Shown here in pieces: positions 44,286 to 53,270 of a stretch of 64,000 nucleotides of DNA (the first letter of the stretch is position 1; the number at the start of each line of letters is the position of its first letter). Location: contig DHHB01000012.1 in the NCBI GenBank assembly GCA_002403075.1, positions 31,148 through 95,147 on the forward strand, in the 5' to 3' direction. Position numbers and translations under genes: made by a program. Source of the DNA: a bacterium UBP1_UBA4783 (lineage in GTDB: Bacteria; Krumholzibacteriota; Krumholzibacteriia; Krumholzibacteriales; Krumholzibacteriaceae). The notes beneath the pieces were generated by a model that worked only from the letters and a program-made list of their open reading frames with translations, was not told where the DNA came from and ran no database searches.

Positions 44286-44318
44286 CTTTCAGCGGAGCGA
44301 GGAACCGCTCCGAGAAAG
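44286..44318 (+). terminator. Hairpin after the carboxyltransferase gene
   Basis: The stem CTTTC..CGGAGCG / CGCTCCG.GAAAG with a loop of six bases is followed by the T-rich agctttatctta. Probable terminator. Confidence 0.6.
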
Positions 44319-44377
44319 AGCTTTATCTTATTGCCGGCAAAGTAATTGAAAAATTTGTGCGGGCCGAGCCGCAGCCC

Positions 44378-44406
44378 TTGACACCGTCAGGGATTTCTTA
44401 TTAATT
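44378..44406 (+). promoter_or_regulatory. Promoter of the NuoF-Hdr-amino-acid dehydrogenase operon
   Basis: TTGACA (44378-44383), 17-base spacer and TTAATT (44401-44406), about 34 bases before the first start. It is the only promoter I find for the roughly 10-kb, eight-gene run, which otherwise has overlapping or close genes. Confidence 0.72.
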
Positions 44407-44439
44407 CAGTTCATATCTGTCGCGCATATCGGCCGGAGG

Positions 44440-46323
44440 TTGTCTCTGAAACTCTCGAAGCTTCGTTCGTATAAGAGCCTTGACAGATTCAAGAAGCAGA
44501 TCGTCGATCAGCGTCCGGTGGACGCCGTCACCGTCGGCATCTGCACGGACACCGGCTGCCGTGCGTGCGGCTCGGCCGCGGTCTACGAGGCGCTGAAGAA
44601 CGAGGTTGCGAAGGCCCGTCTGCGGAACGTCGAGGTCAAGGCCACGGGGTGCCACGGGTTCTGCGAGAAGGGCGGCCTCGTCGTCATCCATCCCCGCCGC
44701 ATACTCTATACGCAGGTGCAGCCGTCCGACGTGCCCGAGATCGTCGAGAGAACGCTCGGACGGGGAGAGGTCGTGGAGCGTCTTCTCTACCTCGATCCGT
44801 CGAACGGGCGGCGAATCGAGCTCGAAGAAGAGGTTCCGTACTACGCGAAACAGCTTCGTCTCGTTCTCGGCGACAACTCGAAGATCGACCCCACGGACAT
44901 CCGCGACTACGTCGCGCTCGACGGATATCAGGCGCTGCGGCGCGCGCTCGAGAGCATGAAGCCGCAGGCCGTGATTGACGTCGTGACGCGCTCGGGGCTC
45001 CGCGGGCGGGGCGGCGGAGGGTTTCCGGCCGGCGTCAAGTGGAACACGGCGCGGCGCGCGCCGGGAGACCGGAAGTTCGTTCTCTGCAACGCGGACGAAG
45101 GCGATCCGGGCGCCTTCATGGACAGAAGCGTCTGCGAGGGCAACCCCCACAGCGTCATAGAGGGGATGATCATCGGCGCCTACGCGGTCGGGGCGCGCGA
45201 GGGCTGGATATACGTCCGCCACGAATACCCGCTCGCTCTCGAGGCGCTCACGATCGCGCTCGATCAGGCGCGCGCGTGCGGGTTTCTCGGCGAGCGGATC
45301 CTCGGGAGCGGTTTTTCGTTCGATATCGGTATATCGCGGGGAGGGGGCGCGTTCGTCTGCGGCGAATCGACGGCGCTCATGGCTTCCCTCGAGGGAAAGC
45401 CCGGCGAGCCGCGCGCGAAATACGTTCATACGGTCGAAAAGGGACTCTTCGACATGCCGACCGTCCTCAACAACGTCGAGACGTGGGCGAACGTGCCGAA
45501 GATCATCCTCGGAGGCGCCGGCTGGTACTCCTCGATCGGGATCGGGGACGTGAGCGCCGATCCGTGGGGCGGGAGCACGGGGACCAAGATATTCTCGCTC
45601 GTCGGCAAGGTCGTGAACACCGGTCTCGTCGAAGTGCCCATGGGAACGACGCTGCGCGAGATCATCTTCGATATCGGCGGCGGCGTTCCGAACGGAAAGA
45701 AATTCAAAGCGGTGCAGACGGGCGGGCCGTCGGGAGGCGTGCTTCCAGAGTCGCTGCTCGATCTGCCGGTCGATTTCGACCGGCTGGCCGGGGCGGGCTC
45801 GATGATGGGATCGGGCGGCATGATCGTCATGGACGAGGACACCTGCATGGTGGACGTCGCCCGCTATTTCATCGATTTTCTGAAGGACGAGTCGTGCGGC
45901 AAATGCCTTCCGTGCCGCGAGGGGCTGCGCGCGCTTCTCGAGATACTGAACCGGATCGTCGAGGGAAAGGGCCGGCGCGGGGACGTCGCGCTCCTCGAGG
46001 AGGTCGCCGGGAGCGTCGCCGAAACCTCCCTCTGCGCGCTCGGCGGATCCGCCCCGAATCCGGTGCTGACGGCGATACGGTATTTTCGGGACGAGATCGA
46101 GGCGCACATACGGGACAAGCGGTGCCCGGCGGGCGTCTGCAAGCCGCTCCTGCATTACCGGATCGTTCCGGAGCGCTGCACGGGCTGCCACGCCTGCGTC
46201 AAGCCGTGTCCGGCCTCGTGCATCAGCGGCGCGGCGAAGAAGGTTCACGTGATCGACGAGGCGAAGTGCGTCACATGCGGCGCCTGCCTCGACGTCTGCA
46301 CATTCGACGCGATCGAGAGGTGA
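44440..46323 (+). CDS. NuoF/HydB/HndC-like NADH-binding flavoprotein
   Basis: 627 residues if TTG 44440 is used; GGAGG touches that codon, and CTG 44446 (six bases from GGAGG) is a better-spaced start. Domains: a thioredoxin-like [2Fe-2S] segment (TGCRACGS, ATGCHGFCEKGG); FMN/NADH-binding core (GLRGRGGGGFPAGVKW, CNADEGDPGAFMDR, GESTALMASLEG); a [4Fe-4S] site CGKCLPCREG; and two C-terminal ferredoxin-type clusters (RCTGCHACVKPCP, KCVTCGACLDVC). This is the layout of NADH modules in bifurcating hydrogenases and NADP-reducing HndC rather than of complex I NuoF. It exchanges electrons with NAD(P)H through FMN. First gene of the redox operon. Confidence 0.92.
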   Translation: MSLKLSKLRSYKSLDRFKKQIVDQRPVDAVTVGICTDTGCRACGSAAVYEALKNEVAKARLRNVEVKATGCHGFCEKGGLVVIHPRRILYTQVQPSDVPEIVERTLGRGEVVERLLYLDPSNGRRIELEEEVPYYAKQLRLVLGDNSKIDPTDIRDYVALDGYQALRRALESMKPQAVIDVVTRSGLRGRGGGGFPAGVKWNTARRAPGDRKFVLCNADEGDPGAFMDRSVCEGNPHSVIEGMIIGAYAVGAREGWIYVRHEYPLALEALTIALDQARACGFLGERILGSGFSFDIGISRGGGAFVCGESTALMASLEGKPGEPRAKYVHTVEKGLFDMPTVLNNVETWANVPKIILGGAGWYSSIGIGDVSADPWGGSTGTKIFSLVGKVVNTGLVEVPMGTTLREIIFDIGGGVPNGKKFKAVQTGGPSGGVLPESLLDLPVDFDRLAGAGSMMGSGGMIVMDEDTCMVDVARYFIDFLKDESCGKCLPCREGLRALLEILNRIVEGKGRRGDVALLEEVAGSVAETSLCALGGSAPNPVLTAIRYFRDEIEAHIRDKRCPAGVCKPLLHYRIVPERCTGCHACVKPCPASCISGAAKKVHVIDEAKCVTCGACLDVCTFDAIER

Positions 46324-46364
46324 CGGCCGGGATCGGGCGCGAGCGAGCGCGGCCGGCCGGGATC

Positions 46365-46904
46365 ATGAGCAGGATCGACACGATACGGAAGATCGAGCGT
46401 TCGCTCGTTGAGCGGCGGGTCGCCGCGGGGCTCGCGACGCCGGCCGCGGCGCCGGACGCCGCGGCGGTCGAGGCGATTCTCGACCGGCACGGCCGCGCGA
46501 GCGAGCAGATCATCGCCATTCTCCAGGATCTCCAGGAGAAGCGCCGCTATCTGCCCGAACCGGAGCTGCGGTACATCTCGCGCGAGCTCGATATCCCGAT
46601 GACGCGCATCTACGCGATCGCGACGTTCTACAAAGCCTTCAGGCTCGAGCCCCGCGGCCGCCACGAGGTGTGTCTCTGCATGGGAACCGCCTGCCACGTC
46701 CGGGGCGGCGAGCGCGTGAAGGACGCGATTGAGCGTTCGCTGGGCGTCGAGGCGGGCGGGACGACCGCCGATATGCGTTTTTCGTTCGAGACGGTCCGAT
46801 GCCTCGGGTGCTGCGGCCAGGCGCCGGTCATGACGATCGACGGGAAGATATACGGCAAGCTCGACCACCTCGCGGTCGGGAAGGTGCTGGAGAGCCATAC
46901 ATGA
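46365..46904 (+). CDS. NuoE/HndA-like [2Fe-2S] subunit
   Basis: 179 residues. Helical N-half (ILDRHGRASEQIIAILQDLQ, YIATFYKAF-like fold) and thioredoxin-like [2Fe-2S] domain with CMGTAC (Cx4C) and CLGCC (Cx3C), the NuoE pattern. It hands electrons to and from the NuoF-type FMN subunit. ATG 46365 lacks a clear ribosome-binding site; GTG 46320, overlapping the previous stop, is an alternative. It overlaps the next gene by ATGA. Confidence 0.92.
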   Translation: MSRIDTIRKIERSLVERRVAAGLATPAAAPDAAAVEAILDRHGRASEQIIAILQDLQEKRRYLPEPELRYISRELDIPMTRIYAIATFYKAFRLEPRGRHEVCLCMGTACHVRGGERVKDAIERSLGVEAGGTTADMRFSFETVRCLGCCGQAPVMTIDGKIYGKLDHLAVGKVLESHT

Positions 46905-47740
46905 GAATCACGCTGAACGGCGGAACGAGACAAGCGCGTGAGGGGCAGACCGTGCTCGACGCGGCGCGCGCCGCGGGGATCGATATCCCGGCGGTGTGCG
47001 CGCACGAGGCCCTCGAGCCCTTCGGCGCCTGCAGGCTCTGCATCGTCGAGGTCCGGGAGCGGGGGAAGAAACGATGGCGCGTCGTGACCTCGTGCCTCTA
47101 CCCCGTCAAGGAGGGGCTCGAGGTGCGCTCGGACACCGAGAAGATCCGAAGGCTCCGGGCGTTTCTTCTCGAGCTGCTGCTCGCCCGCTCTCCGAACGCC
47201 CCTTACGTGAAGGAGCTCGCCGCGCGGTACGGCGTCTCGAAGACGCGATTCTCCCGTCTCGACGACGACTGCATCCTCTGCGGACTGTGCGTGCGCGCGT
47301 GCTCCGAGATCGTCGGGGCGAACGCGATCGGTTTTTCGCAGCGGGGTATCGGGCGGAAGGTCGATGCTCCGTACGGCATCGACCATTCGAAATGCATCGC
47401 ATGCGGCGTGTGCACGTTCGTGTGCCCGACGGGCGCCGTGCAGATGGAGTACGCGCGGACGATGGAGCTGCGCAAACAGGGCGGAGAGCACCTCTGCCGC
47501 TACACGCTCATGGGGTTCCTGCCGGACGCCGTGTGCTCGCTGAACTACGAATGCGCGCGCTGCGAGATCGATCAGAAATACCGCGCCGAGGCCGGCACGC
47601 ATCCCCTCGTCGCGCGCGCGCTCGCGCTCCGTCGGGAGAGCGAGCCTCGTCGGGACGCTCCGGGCAAGCCGGCGGGCGGGAAAAGCGCCTCGCCGGCGCG
47701 CGAAAAAACGCCGCGGAAGCGGAGGGCCGCTCCGAAATGA
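46901..47740 (+). CDS. Short NuoG/HndD-N-like iron-sulfur protein
   Basis: 279 residues. A plant-type [2Fe-2S] domain (CAHEALEPFGACRLC..TSCLYPV) and two [4Fe-4S] motifs (CILCGLCVRAC, KCIACGVCTFVC with CP). This equals the N-terminus of NuoG or of [FeFe]-hydrogenase HndD, without the molybdopterin or hydrogenase domain, so it is an electron wire, not a catalyst. A cysteine-bearing segment (NYECARCEID) may hold another cluster. The last ~40 residues are basic and low-complexity. ATGA overlaps on both ends tie it into the operon. Confidence 0.88.
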   Translation: MRITLNGGTRQAREGQTVLDAARAAGIDIPAVCAHEALEPFGACRLCIVEVRERGKKRWRVVTSCLYPVKEGLEVRSDTEKIRRLRAFLLELLLARSPNAPYVKELAARYGVSKTRFSRLDDDCILCGLCVRACSEIVGANAIGFSQRGIGRKVDAPYGIDHSKCIACGVCTFVCPTGAVQMEYARTMELRKQGGEHLCRYTLMGFLPDAVCSLNYECARCEIDQKYRAEAGTHPLVARALALRRESEPRRDAPGKPAGGKSASPAREKTPRKRRAAPK

Positions 47741-49998
47741 ACGACGCGAAAGGATCGATCCGCGTTCGAACGCCGCAGGGCGGACGGGTATGGGAGCTTT
47801 CTCCGCTCGAGACCTCCCCCTGCACCCTCGCGTGCCCGACGCGCATCAACGCGCGCGGCTACGTGTCGCTCATCGCGGACGGGCGGTTCGTCGAAGCGCT
47901 CGAGCTCATCCGCGAGCGGAATCCGTTCCCCGGCGTCTGCGGACGCGTGTGCCCTCGTCCCTGCGAGGCCGCGTGCACCCGGGGGAAGTACGACGAACCG
48001 GTGGCCATCTGCGCGCTCAAGCGCTACGTGTTCGATCTCGAGGGGAAGCGGGGGCTCAATCCGGCGGCAGCCGTTCCGAAGAGCCGCCCTGAGAAGGTCG
48101 CCGTCGTGGGCGCCGGTCCCGCGGGGTTGTCGGCGGCCGCCGAGCTCGCCAAGCTCGGGTATCCCGTGACGGTCTTCGAGGCGCGGGGAGGGCCGGGCGG
48201 CATGATGAACCTCGTTCCGGGGTTCAGACTTCCGTCCGGGGTCGTCCGGCGCGAGTCGAATATGATACTCGGGCTCGGCATCGAGCTCGTGACCGGTGCC
48301 GTGTTCGGAAAAGAGATAACGTGGAACCGGCTCAAGCGCCGCGGGTATCGGGCGCTCCTGCTCGCGACCGGCGCCTGGAAGCCGGCGTGGCGGTGGGGGA
48401 GAGCCGGCGCCAAGGGCGTTCTGCACGCGATCCCGCTGCTCGAGGCCGCGGCGTCCCCCTCGGACCCCGCGCACGCCAAGCTGCTCGAACGCGTCGCGGG
48501 CGCGCGCGTCGTCGTCGCCGGCGACGGGATGATGGCGCTCGATTGCGCCCGGGTGGCGATCCGTCTCGGCGCGCGGCGCGTCACCTATCTCGTCGGCGCG
48601 AGCCGCGAGCTCGCCGCGCTTCACCGGGACGATATCGAGCCGGCGGAGAAAGAGGGCGTCGTGTTCGCGTTCCTCGCCCGGCCGAAACGCCTCGCGACGC
48701 GGGGCGGAAAGCTCTCGGAGGTCATCTGCGCGCGTCTCCGCGAGACGGCGGCGGACGCCACCGGCAGACGGGATCTCGTCGAACGCCCCGACGAAGAGTT
48801 CGGCGTCGAAGCGGATCTCTTCGTCGACGCGCATTCGCGCGGCATCGACGTCAGAACGTACGCGGCCGTTCTCGGCCTCGAAACGACCCCCGTCGGCACG
48901 GTCGCGGTCGACCGCGCCGGCGCCGCCGCGGCGCGGGGCGGGATCTTCGCCGCGGGCGATCTCGTCTCCGGTCCGCGGAGCGTCGTCGAGGCGATCGCGT
49001 CGGGCCAGAGGGCCGCTTTCGGGATCCATCATCATCTCAGCGGAGAGGCGGTCGCCTCGCCGCTCGACCTTTCGATCGACGATTCGATCGTCCACGGGGA
49101 GTACACGCTCGAGGCCGTTCCCGACGAGCGCTCGCCCCGGCGGCCCATGCCGCTCGAGAGCGCTCAGACGAGGCGCGGCGACTTCCGCGAAGTCGAGCAG
49201 GGGCTGTCCGACCGGGACGCGCGTGGCGAGGCGCAGCGCTGTCTGCGCTGCGGGCCGTGCACGGAGTGTTCAATCTGCGTCGACATCTGCGAGAAAAAGG
49301 ATTTTCTCATCACGATCGGCGGCGAGCTCGAGGTGACCGCGCACGCGGGACGGGAGTTCTGGTCCGCTCTTCCCGAGTCGGTGCTCATCGAGGCGGACGG
49401 CGAGGAGATAGAGGCCAGGGCGTCGCGCACGATCGTCCGGGTCGACGAGAGTCTCTGCGTCGGCTGCGGACGCTGCGCCGAAGTGTGCGGCTACAAGGCG
49501 ATTCAGATCGAGGCGCGTCCGGGAAATCGCTTCGTCGCTCGCGTCGACGAGCTCGCCTGCAAGGGATGCGGCAACTGCGTCTCCGTCTGCCCGACGGGAG
49601 CCGTCGATCAGATCAACTTCGAGCAGGCGGCGATCGCGCGCGCGCTCGCCTCGGTGTCGCCGCGGACGAAGGTGCTGTTCGTCTGCCATTGGGCCCGTCC
49701 CGCCCGACTCGAGCTGCCGAACGACGTGCTCGTGATCGAGACGATGTGCGCGGGCCGCGTCTCGCCGTCCCTCGTCGTGGAAGCGGCTCTCCGCGGCGCC
49801 CCGCGCATCCTCGTGTGCGGCTGCGCGGATGAGGGGTGCCATTACGGATTCGGGCGCTCGCGGGCGCGCCTCGCCGTCGAGCGGGCGCGGGAGCTGCTCC
49901 GCATCTTCGGATCCAACCAGAACATCGTGACCGAGCTGTCGACGAGCCCGGGCGAGTTCGCCCTCGCGGTCGACCGCTGGGCGTGGAAATCGAAATGA
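47737..49998 (+). CDS. HdrA-like iron-sulfur flavoprotein: GltD-type FAD domain, ferredoxins and MvhD-like tail
   Basis: 753 residues. The N-terminal domain has the GltD/DPYD-type cysteine array (CTLACPTRINARGY, NPFPGVCGRVCPRPCEAAC). A FAD/NAD fold follows: VAVVGAGPAGLSAAAELAK (near 120), VVVAGDGMMALDCA, IFAAGDLVSGP. Then come cysteine clusters (CLRCGPCTECSICVDIC, CVGCGRCAEVCGYKA, CKGCGNCVSVCPTG). The end (KVLFVCHWARPARL, ETMCAGRVSPSLVVEAALRG, VCGCADEGCHY) matches MvhD, the delta subunit that links hydrogenase to HdrA in methanogens. This is a natural hub joining the NADH module to the Hdr module. It follows the NuoG-like gene by ATGA. Confidence 0.88.
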   Translation: MNDAKGSIRVRTPQGGRVWELSPLETSPCTLACPTRINARGYVSLIADGRFVEALELIRERNPFPGVCGRVCPRPCEAACTRGKYDEPVAICALKRYVFDLEGKRGLNPAAAVPKSRPEKVAVVGAGPAGLSAAAELAKLGYPVTVFEARGGPGGMMNLVPGFRLPSGVVRRESNMILGLGIELVTGAVFGKEITWNRLKRRGYRALLLATGAWKPAWRWGRAGAKGVLHAIPLLEAAASPSDPAHAKLLERVAGARVVVAGDGMMALDCARVAIRLGARRVTYLVGASRELAALHRDDIEPAEKEGVVFAFLARPKRLATRGGKLSEVICARLRETAADATGRRDLVERPDEEFGVEADLFVDAHSRGIDVRTYAAVLGLETTPVGTVAVDRAGAAAARGGIFAAGDLVSGPRSVVEAIASGQRAAFGIHHHLSGEAVASPLDLSIDDSIVHGEYTLEAVPDERSPRRPMPLESAQTRRGDFREVEQGLSDRDARGEAQRCLRCGPCTECSICVDICEKKDFLITIGGELEVTAHAGREFWSALPESVLIEADGEEIEARASRTIVRVDESLCVGCGRCAEVCGYKAIQIEARPGNRFVARVDELACKGCGNCVSVCPTGAVDQINFEQAAIARALASVSPRTKVLFVCHWARPARLELPNDVLVIETMCAGRVSPSLVVEAALRGAPRILVCGCADEGCHYGFGRSRARLAVERARELLRIFGSNQNIVTELSTSPGEFALAVDRWAWKSK

Positions 49999-51125
49999 AC
50001 GAAACGGATCTCAAAACGAAATACCGCATCGAGGACTGCACGCGCTGCAAGAACGAGTGCGCGCGGGCGTGTCCCGTCTTCCGGCAGTACGGGAAGCACC
50101 ATCCGCAGGAGCTCGCCCACGCGTTCCTCCGCGACGGCGCCGCCGGCGATCACCGGCTTCTCTGGACGTGCGTCACCTGCCGCGCGTGCACCGAGGCGTG
50201 CCCCTTCAAGGTCGAGTTCGCCGACTTCATACGGGAGCTTCGCGTCGGCCGGTCCGATTTCCGGCCGGTTCACGGAGGCATCGTGCGGGCATACCAACTG
50301 AAGCAGGCGGCGGGGCCGAAGCCGGGGGCCGCGAAGGCCCGTATCTCCTGGGTCGACAAATCCCTCGAGCTCGGTTCGGAGAGCGGCGTGGCGCTGTTCG
50401 CGGGCTGCGTCTCCCTCTTCGATGCGCTCGGGAGCGGCGCCGCCCCCGGATCCTTCGCCGGCATGGCGAGGGCGGCGGTGAGGCTTCTCAACCGGCTCGG
50501 CGTGGCGCCGGCGATCCTCGAGGATGAGCGCTGCTGCGGGAGAGATCTCTACGATACCGGCGAGCGCGAGGCCTTCGCGGCGCTCGCGAGACACAACGCC
50601 GCCGAGATCGTGAAAACGAAGGCGAAAACGGTTCTCACGATGTGTCCCGAGTGCGCTTATACGCTCAAGGTCACGTACGCCCGGGAGCTCGGCGAGCAGC
50701 CGTTCGAGGTCCGGCACGTCACGGAGTATGTCGCCGGGCGTATCGGGGAGCTCGCCTTCGACGCGGGAGAGGAGACGTTCGCCTTCCACGATCCCTGCTA
50801 CCTCTGCCGCTACCTCGGCGTCGAGGACGCGCCGCGGACCCTGCTCGCGGCGCTCTCGTCGCGGAAAACGATCGAGCTGGAGCGGCGCGGCGCCGCCGCT
50901 CCCTGCTGCGGGGCCGGATCGCTGGTCGACCACGGGCCGCACACGAGGACGGCGGTGGACGAGCGTCTCGTCGAGGCCCACCGCGCGGGCGCCGGAACGC
51001 TCGTCACGGCCTGCCCGAAGTGCACGCTGACGTTCGCCGAGGTGCTCGGCGGCACGTCCTGGCGGCGCTCTCCGGTCGACGTTAAGGATCTCTTGACCCT
51101 CGCCGCGGCGAGGCTTTCGAAATAG
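49995..51125 (+). CDS. HdrBC/HdrD-like protein with two CCG domains
   Basis: 376 residues. Two N-terminal [4Fe-4S] motifs (CTRCKNECARAC, CVTCRACTEAC) are HdrC-like; the two CCG domains (FAGCVSLFD..RCCGRDLYD..MCPECAY and DPCYLCRYLG..CCGAGSLVD..ACPKCTLTF) are HdrB-like. In heterodisulfide reductase these cysteines hold noncubane clusters that reduce disulfides; in GlpC/GlcF relatives the CCG units only pass electrons. No membrane helix, so the complex is soluble. ATG overlaps the HdrA-like stop. Substrate here unknown. Confidence 0.9.
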   Translation: MNETDLKTKYRIEDCTRCKNECARACPVFRQYGKHHPQELAHAFLRDGAAGDHRLLWTCVTCRACTEACPFKVEFADFIRELRVGRSDFRPVHGGIVRAYQLKQAAGPKPGAAKARISWVDKSLELGSESGVALFAGCVSLFDALGSGAAPGSFAGMARAAVRLLNRLGVAPAILEDERCCGRDLYDTGEREAFAALARHNAAEIVKTKAKTVLTMCPECAYTLKVTYARELGEQPFEVRHVTEYVAGRIGELAFDAGEETFAFHDPCYLCRYLGVEDAPRTLLAALSSRKTIELERRGAAAPCCGAGSLVDHGPHTRTAVDERLVEAHRAGAGTLVTACPKCTLTFAEVLGGTSWRRSPVDVKDLLTLAAARLSK

Positions 51126-51137
51126 GTGCCGGCCGAT

Positions 51138-53270
51138 ATGAAGACCGAGCGTACGAAAAAGTATCCCGCCGCGGCTCCCGAGAGGGAGGACGGATTCCGC
51201 GTCCGGAGCCACCCGATCCTTCCCGTGCGAGAGCGCGCGACGGTTTCCTTCACGTGGAACGGCGCTCCGATGAAGGCGTACGAGGGCGAGGTCGTCACGA
51301 CCGCGCTCTTCGCGAACGGCGTGCAGGTCTTCGGCCATCACGTGCGCGACGGAAGCCCGCAGGGCATCTTCTGCGCGAACGGCCAGTGCAGCCAGTGCAT
51401 GGTGCTCGTCGACGGGGCGCCCGTGAAGGGTTGCATGCAGATCGTGAGGGAGGGGATGCGGGTGGCGAGCTGCGAGGGCTCGCCCGCACTTCCGCCGGCC
51501 GACGCGATGCCAGCGTTCGGGGAGATACCCTCGATCGAAACGGACGTGCTCGTCATCGGCGGCGGCCCCGCCGGCATAAACGCCGCGATCGAGCTCGGCA
51601 CGCTCGGCGTGCGGACGCTCGTCGTGGACGACAAGAACGAGTTCGGCGGCAAGCTCACGCTCCAGACGCATACGTTTTTCGGTTCGCGCGACGACTGCTA
51701 CGCGGGAACGCGCGGGATCGAGATCGCCCGCATTCTGACGCACCGGCTCGAGCGGTATCCGAGCGTATCCGTCATGCTCGACACCACCGCCGTCGGCGCC
51801 TTCTACGACAAGCAGGTCGGGCTCCAGCAGGGCGGGCGGTATCTCCTCGTCAAGCCGCGGATCGCGCTCGTCGCGTGCGGGGCGCGGGAGAAGAGCCTCG
51901 CCTTTCCCGGCTGCGATCTTCCGGGCGTCTACGGCGCCGGCGCCTTTCAAACGATCCTGAACCGCGATCTCGTCCTTCCGACGAAGCGCCTCTTCATCGT
52001 CGGCGGCGGGAACGTCGGTCTCATCACGGGCTACCACGCGATCCAGGCGGGGATCACGGTCGTGGGGCTCGTCGAGGCGCTTCCGCACTGTGGGGGCTAC
52101 AAGGTCCACCTCGACAAGCTCCGCCGTATCGGCGTTCCGGTCTACACATCGCACACGGTTCTGCGCGCGGAGGGGAAGGACGCGCTCGAGCGGATCACGA
52201 TCGCGAAGCTCGACGCGGACTGGAGGCCGGTCGCCGGCACCGAGCGGTCGTTCGCGGTCGACACCCTGCTCGTCGCCGTCGGCCTCTCACCCGTAAACGA
52301 GCTCTACGAGAAGCTCGTCGAGTACGGGATCGAATGCTACAAGGCCGGCGACGCGGAGGAGATCGCGGAGGCGTCCGCGGCCATCTTCAGCGGCAAGATC
52401 ACGGGACGGAAGATCGCGAAATCGCTCGGCCACGACATCGAAGTCCCCGACGAGTGGGAATCGACCGCCAAGGTGCTCCGCAGCAAGCCGGGCCGAACGA
52501 TTCCGGTGGAGCCCGCGAAGTTCGAGAAGAGGATCTATCCCGTCATCCGATGCGTCCAGGAGATCCCCTGCAACCCGTGCGCCGACAGCTGCCCGCGGAA
52601 CAGCATCATGATCAGCGGCGAATCGATCATGAACAACCCGGTCTTCGGCGGCGACTGCATCGGCTGCACGAACTGCGTGGCGGTCTGTCCCGGCCTCGCG
52701 ATCAGTCTCGTCGCGCCCGACTACGACCGCGAGGCGAAGACGTCGCTCCTCATGCTTCCGTACGAGCTCGACGCTTCCGGTCTCGTCCAGGGAAAAGAGG
52801 TCCGGACGGTCGACATGGAGGGCGCCTCCGTCGGCCGCGGCCGCGTCGTCGCGTTTCGGACGTCGAACATCGACGAAAAACGGAAGATCGTTTCGATCGA
52901 AGTGCCGCGCGGCGAGGCGTTCGCGGTCGCGGGTTTCTCCGTGCTCGAGCCCGAGGCGGGGACCGAGGCGCCCGCCGCCGCCGAACCCCTGCCGGACGAG
53001 ACGATCATCTGCCGGTGCGAGCGCATCACGGCCGGCGAGGTGCGAAGGGAAATCCGCGACGGCGTGCGCGACATGAACATCCTCAAGGCCACGATCCGCA
53101 CCGGCATGGGCGCGTGCGGCGGCAAGACCTGCACGGAGCTCATCCTGAGGCTCTACCGCGAGGCCGGCGTGCCGCTTTCGGAGGTCACGCTGCCGACGAA
53201 CCGGCCCTTCACCGCCGAGGTTCCGCTCGGCGTCTTCGCCGGAGCCTCCGGCAAGGAGGGCGGCGCATGA
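51138..53270 (+). CDS. Composite Fe-S flavoprotein like dye-linked proline dehydrogenase or sarcosine oxidase alpha subunit
   Basis: 710 residues from ATG 51138; GTG 51126 is an in-frame alternative. Domains: Fer2_4 [2Fe-2S] (FCANGQCSQCMVLVDG) in the first 120 residues; a Pyr_redox_2 FAD/NAD fold (VLVIGGGPAGINAAIELG near 140, FIVGGGNVGLITGYHA); a ferredoxin pair (CNPCADSCP, CIGCTNCVAVCPG); and a BFD-type [2Fe-2S] end (CRCERITAGEVRREI, GACGGKTC). Archaeal PDH1 and HcnAB/SoxA systems spread these over several chains. It most likely relays electrons from the DadA-like subunit made next to the Hdr module. ATGA overlap with that gene. Confidence 0.85.
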   Translation: MKTERTKKYPAAAPEREDGFRVRSHPILPVRERATVSFTWNGAPMKAYEGEVVTTALFANGVQVFGHHVRDGSPQGIFCANGQCSQCMVLVDGAPVKGCMQIVREGMRVASCEGSPALPPADAMPAFGEIPSIETDVLVIGGGPAGINAAIELGTLGVRTLVVDDKNEFGGKLTLQTHTFFGSRDDCYAGTRGIEIARILTHRLERYPSVSVMLDTTAVGAFYDKQVGLQQGGRYLLVKPRIALVACGAREKSLAFPGCDLPGVYGAGAFQTILNRDLVLPTKRLFIVGGGNVGLITGYHAIQAGITVVGLVEALPHCGGYKVHLDKLRRIGVPVYTSHTVLRAEGKDALERITIAKLDADWRPVAGTERSFAVDTLLVAVGLSPVNELYEKLVEYGIECYKAGDAEEIAEASAAIFSGKITGRKIAKSLGHDIEVPDEWESTAKVLRSKPGRTIPVEPAKFEKRIYPVIRCVQEIPCNPCADSCPRNSIMISGESIMNNPVFGGDCIGCTNCVAVCPGLAISLVAPDYDREAKTSLLMLPYELDASGLVQGKEVRTVDMEGASVGRGRVVAFRTSNIDEKRKIVSIEVPRGEAFAVAGFSVLEPEAGTEAPAAAEPLPDETIICRCERITAGEVRREIRDGVRDMNILKATIRTGMGACGGKTCTELILRLYREAGVPLSEVTLPTNRPFTAEVPLGVFAGASGKEGGA

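Noticed and set aside
42297..44345. 682-codon + strand frame overlapping the carboxyltransferase
   Set aside because: A frame-shifted shadow rich in Arg; the carboxyltransferase and biotinyl motifs are all in the other frame.
44440..47740. Complex I or an [FeFe]-hydrogenase operon
   Set aside because: No membrane Nuo subunits and no H-cluster domain follow; the NuoG-like protein is truncated before any catalytic domain.
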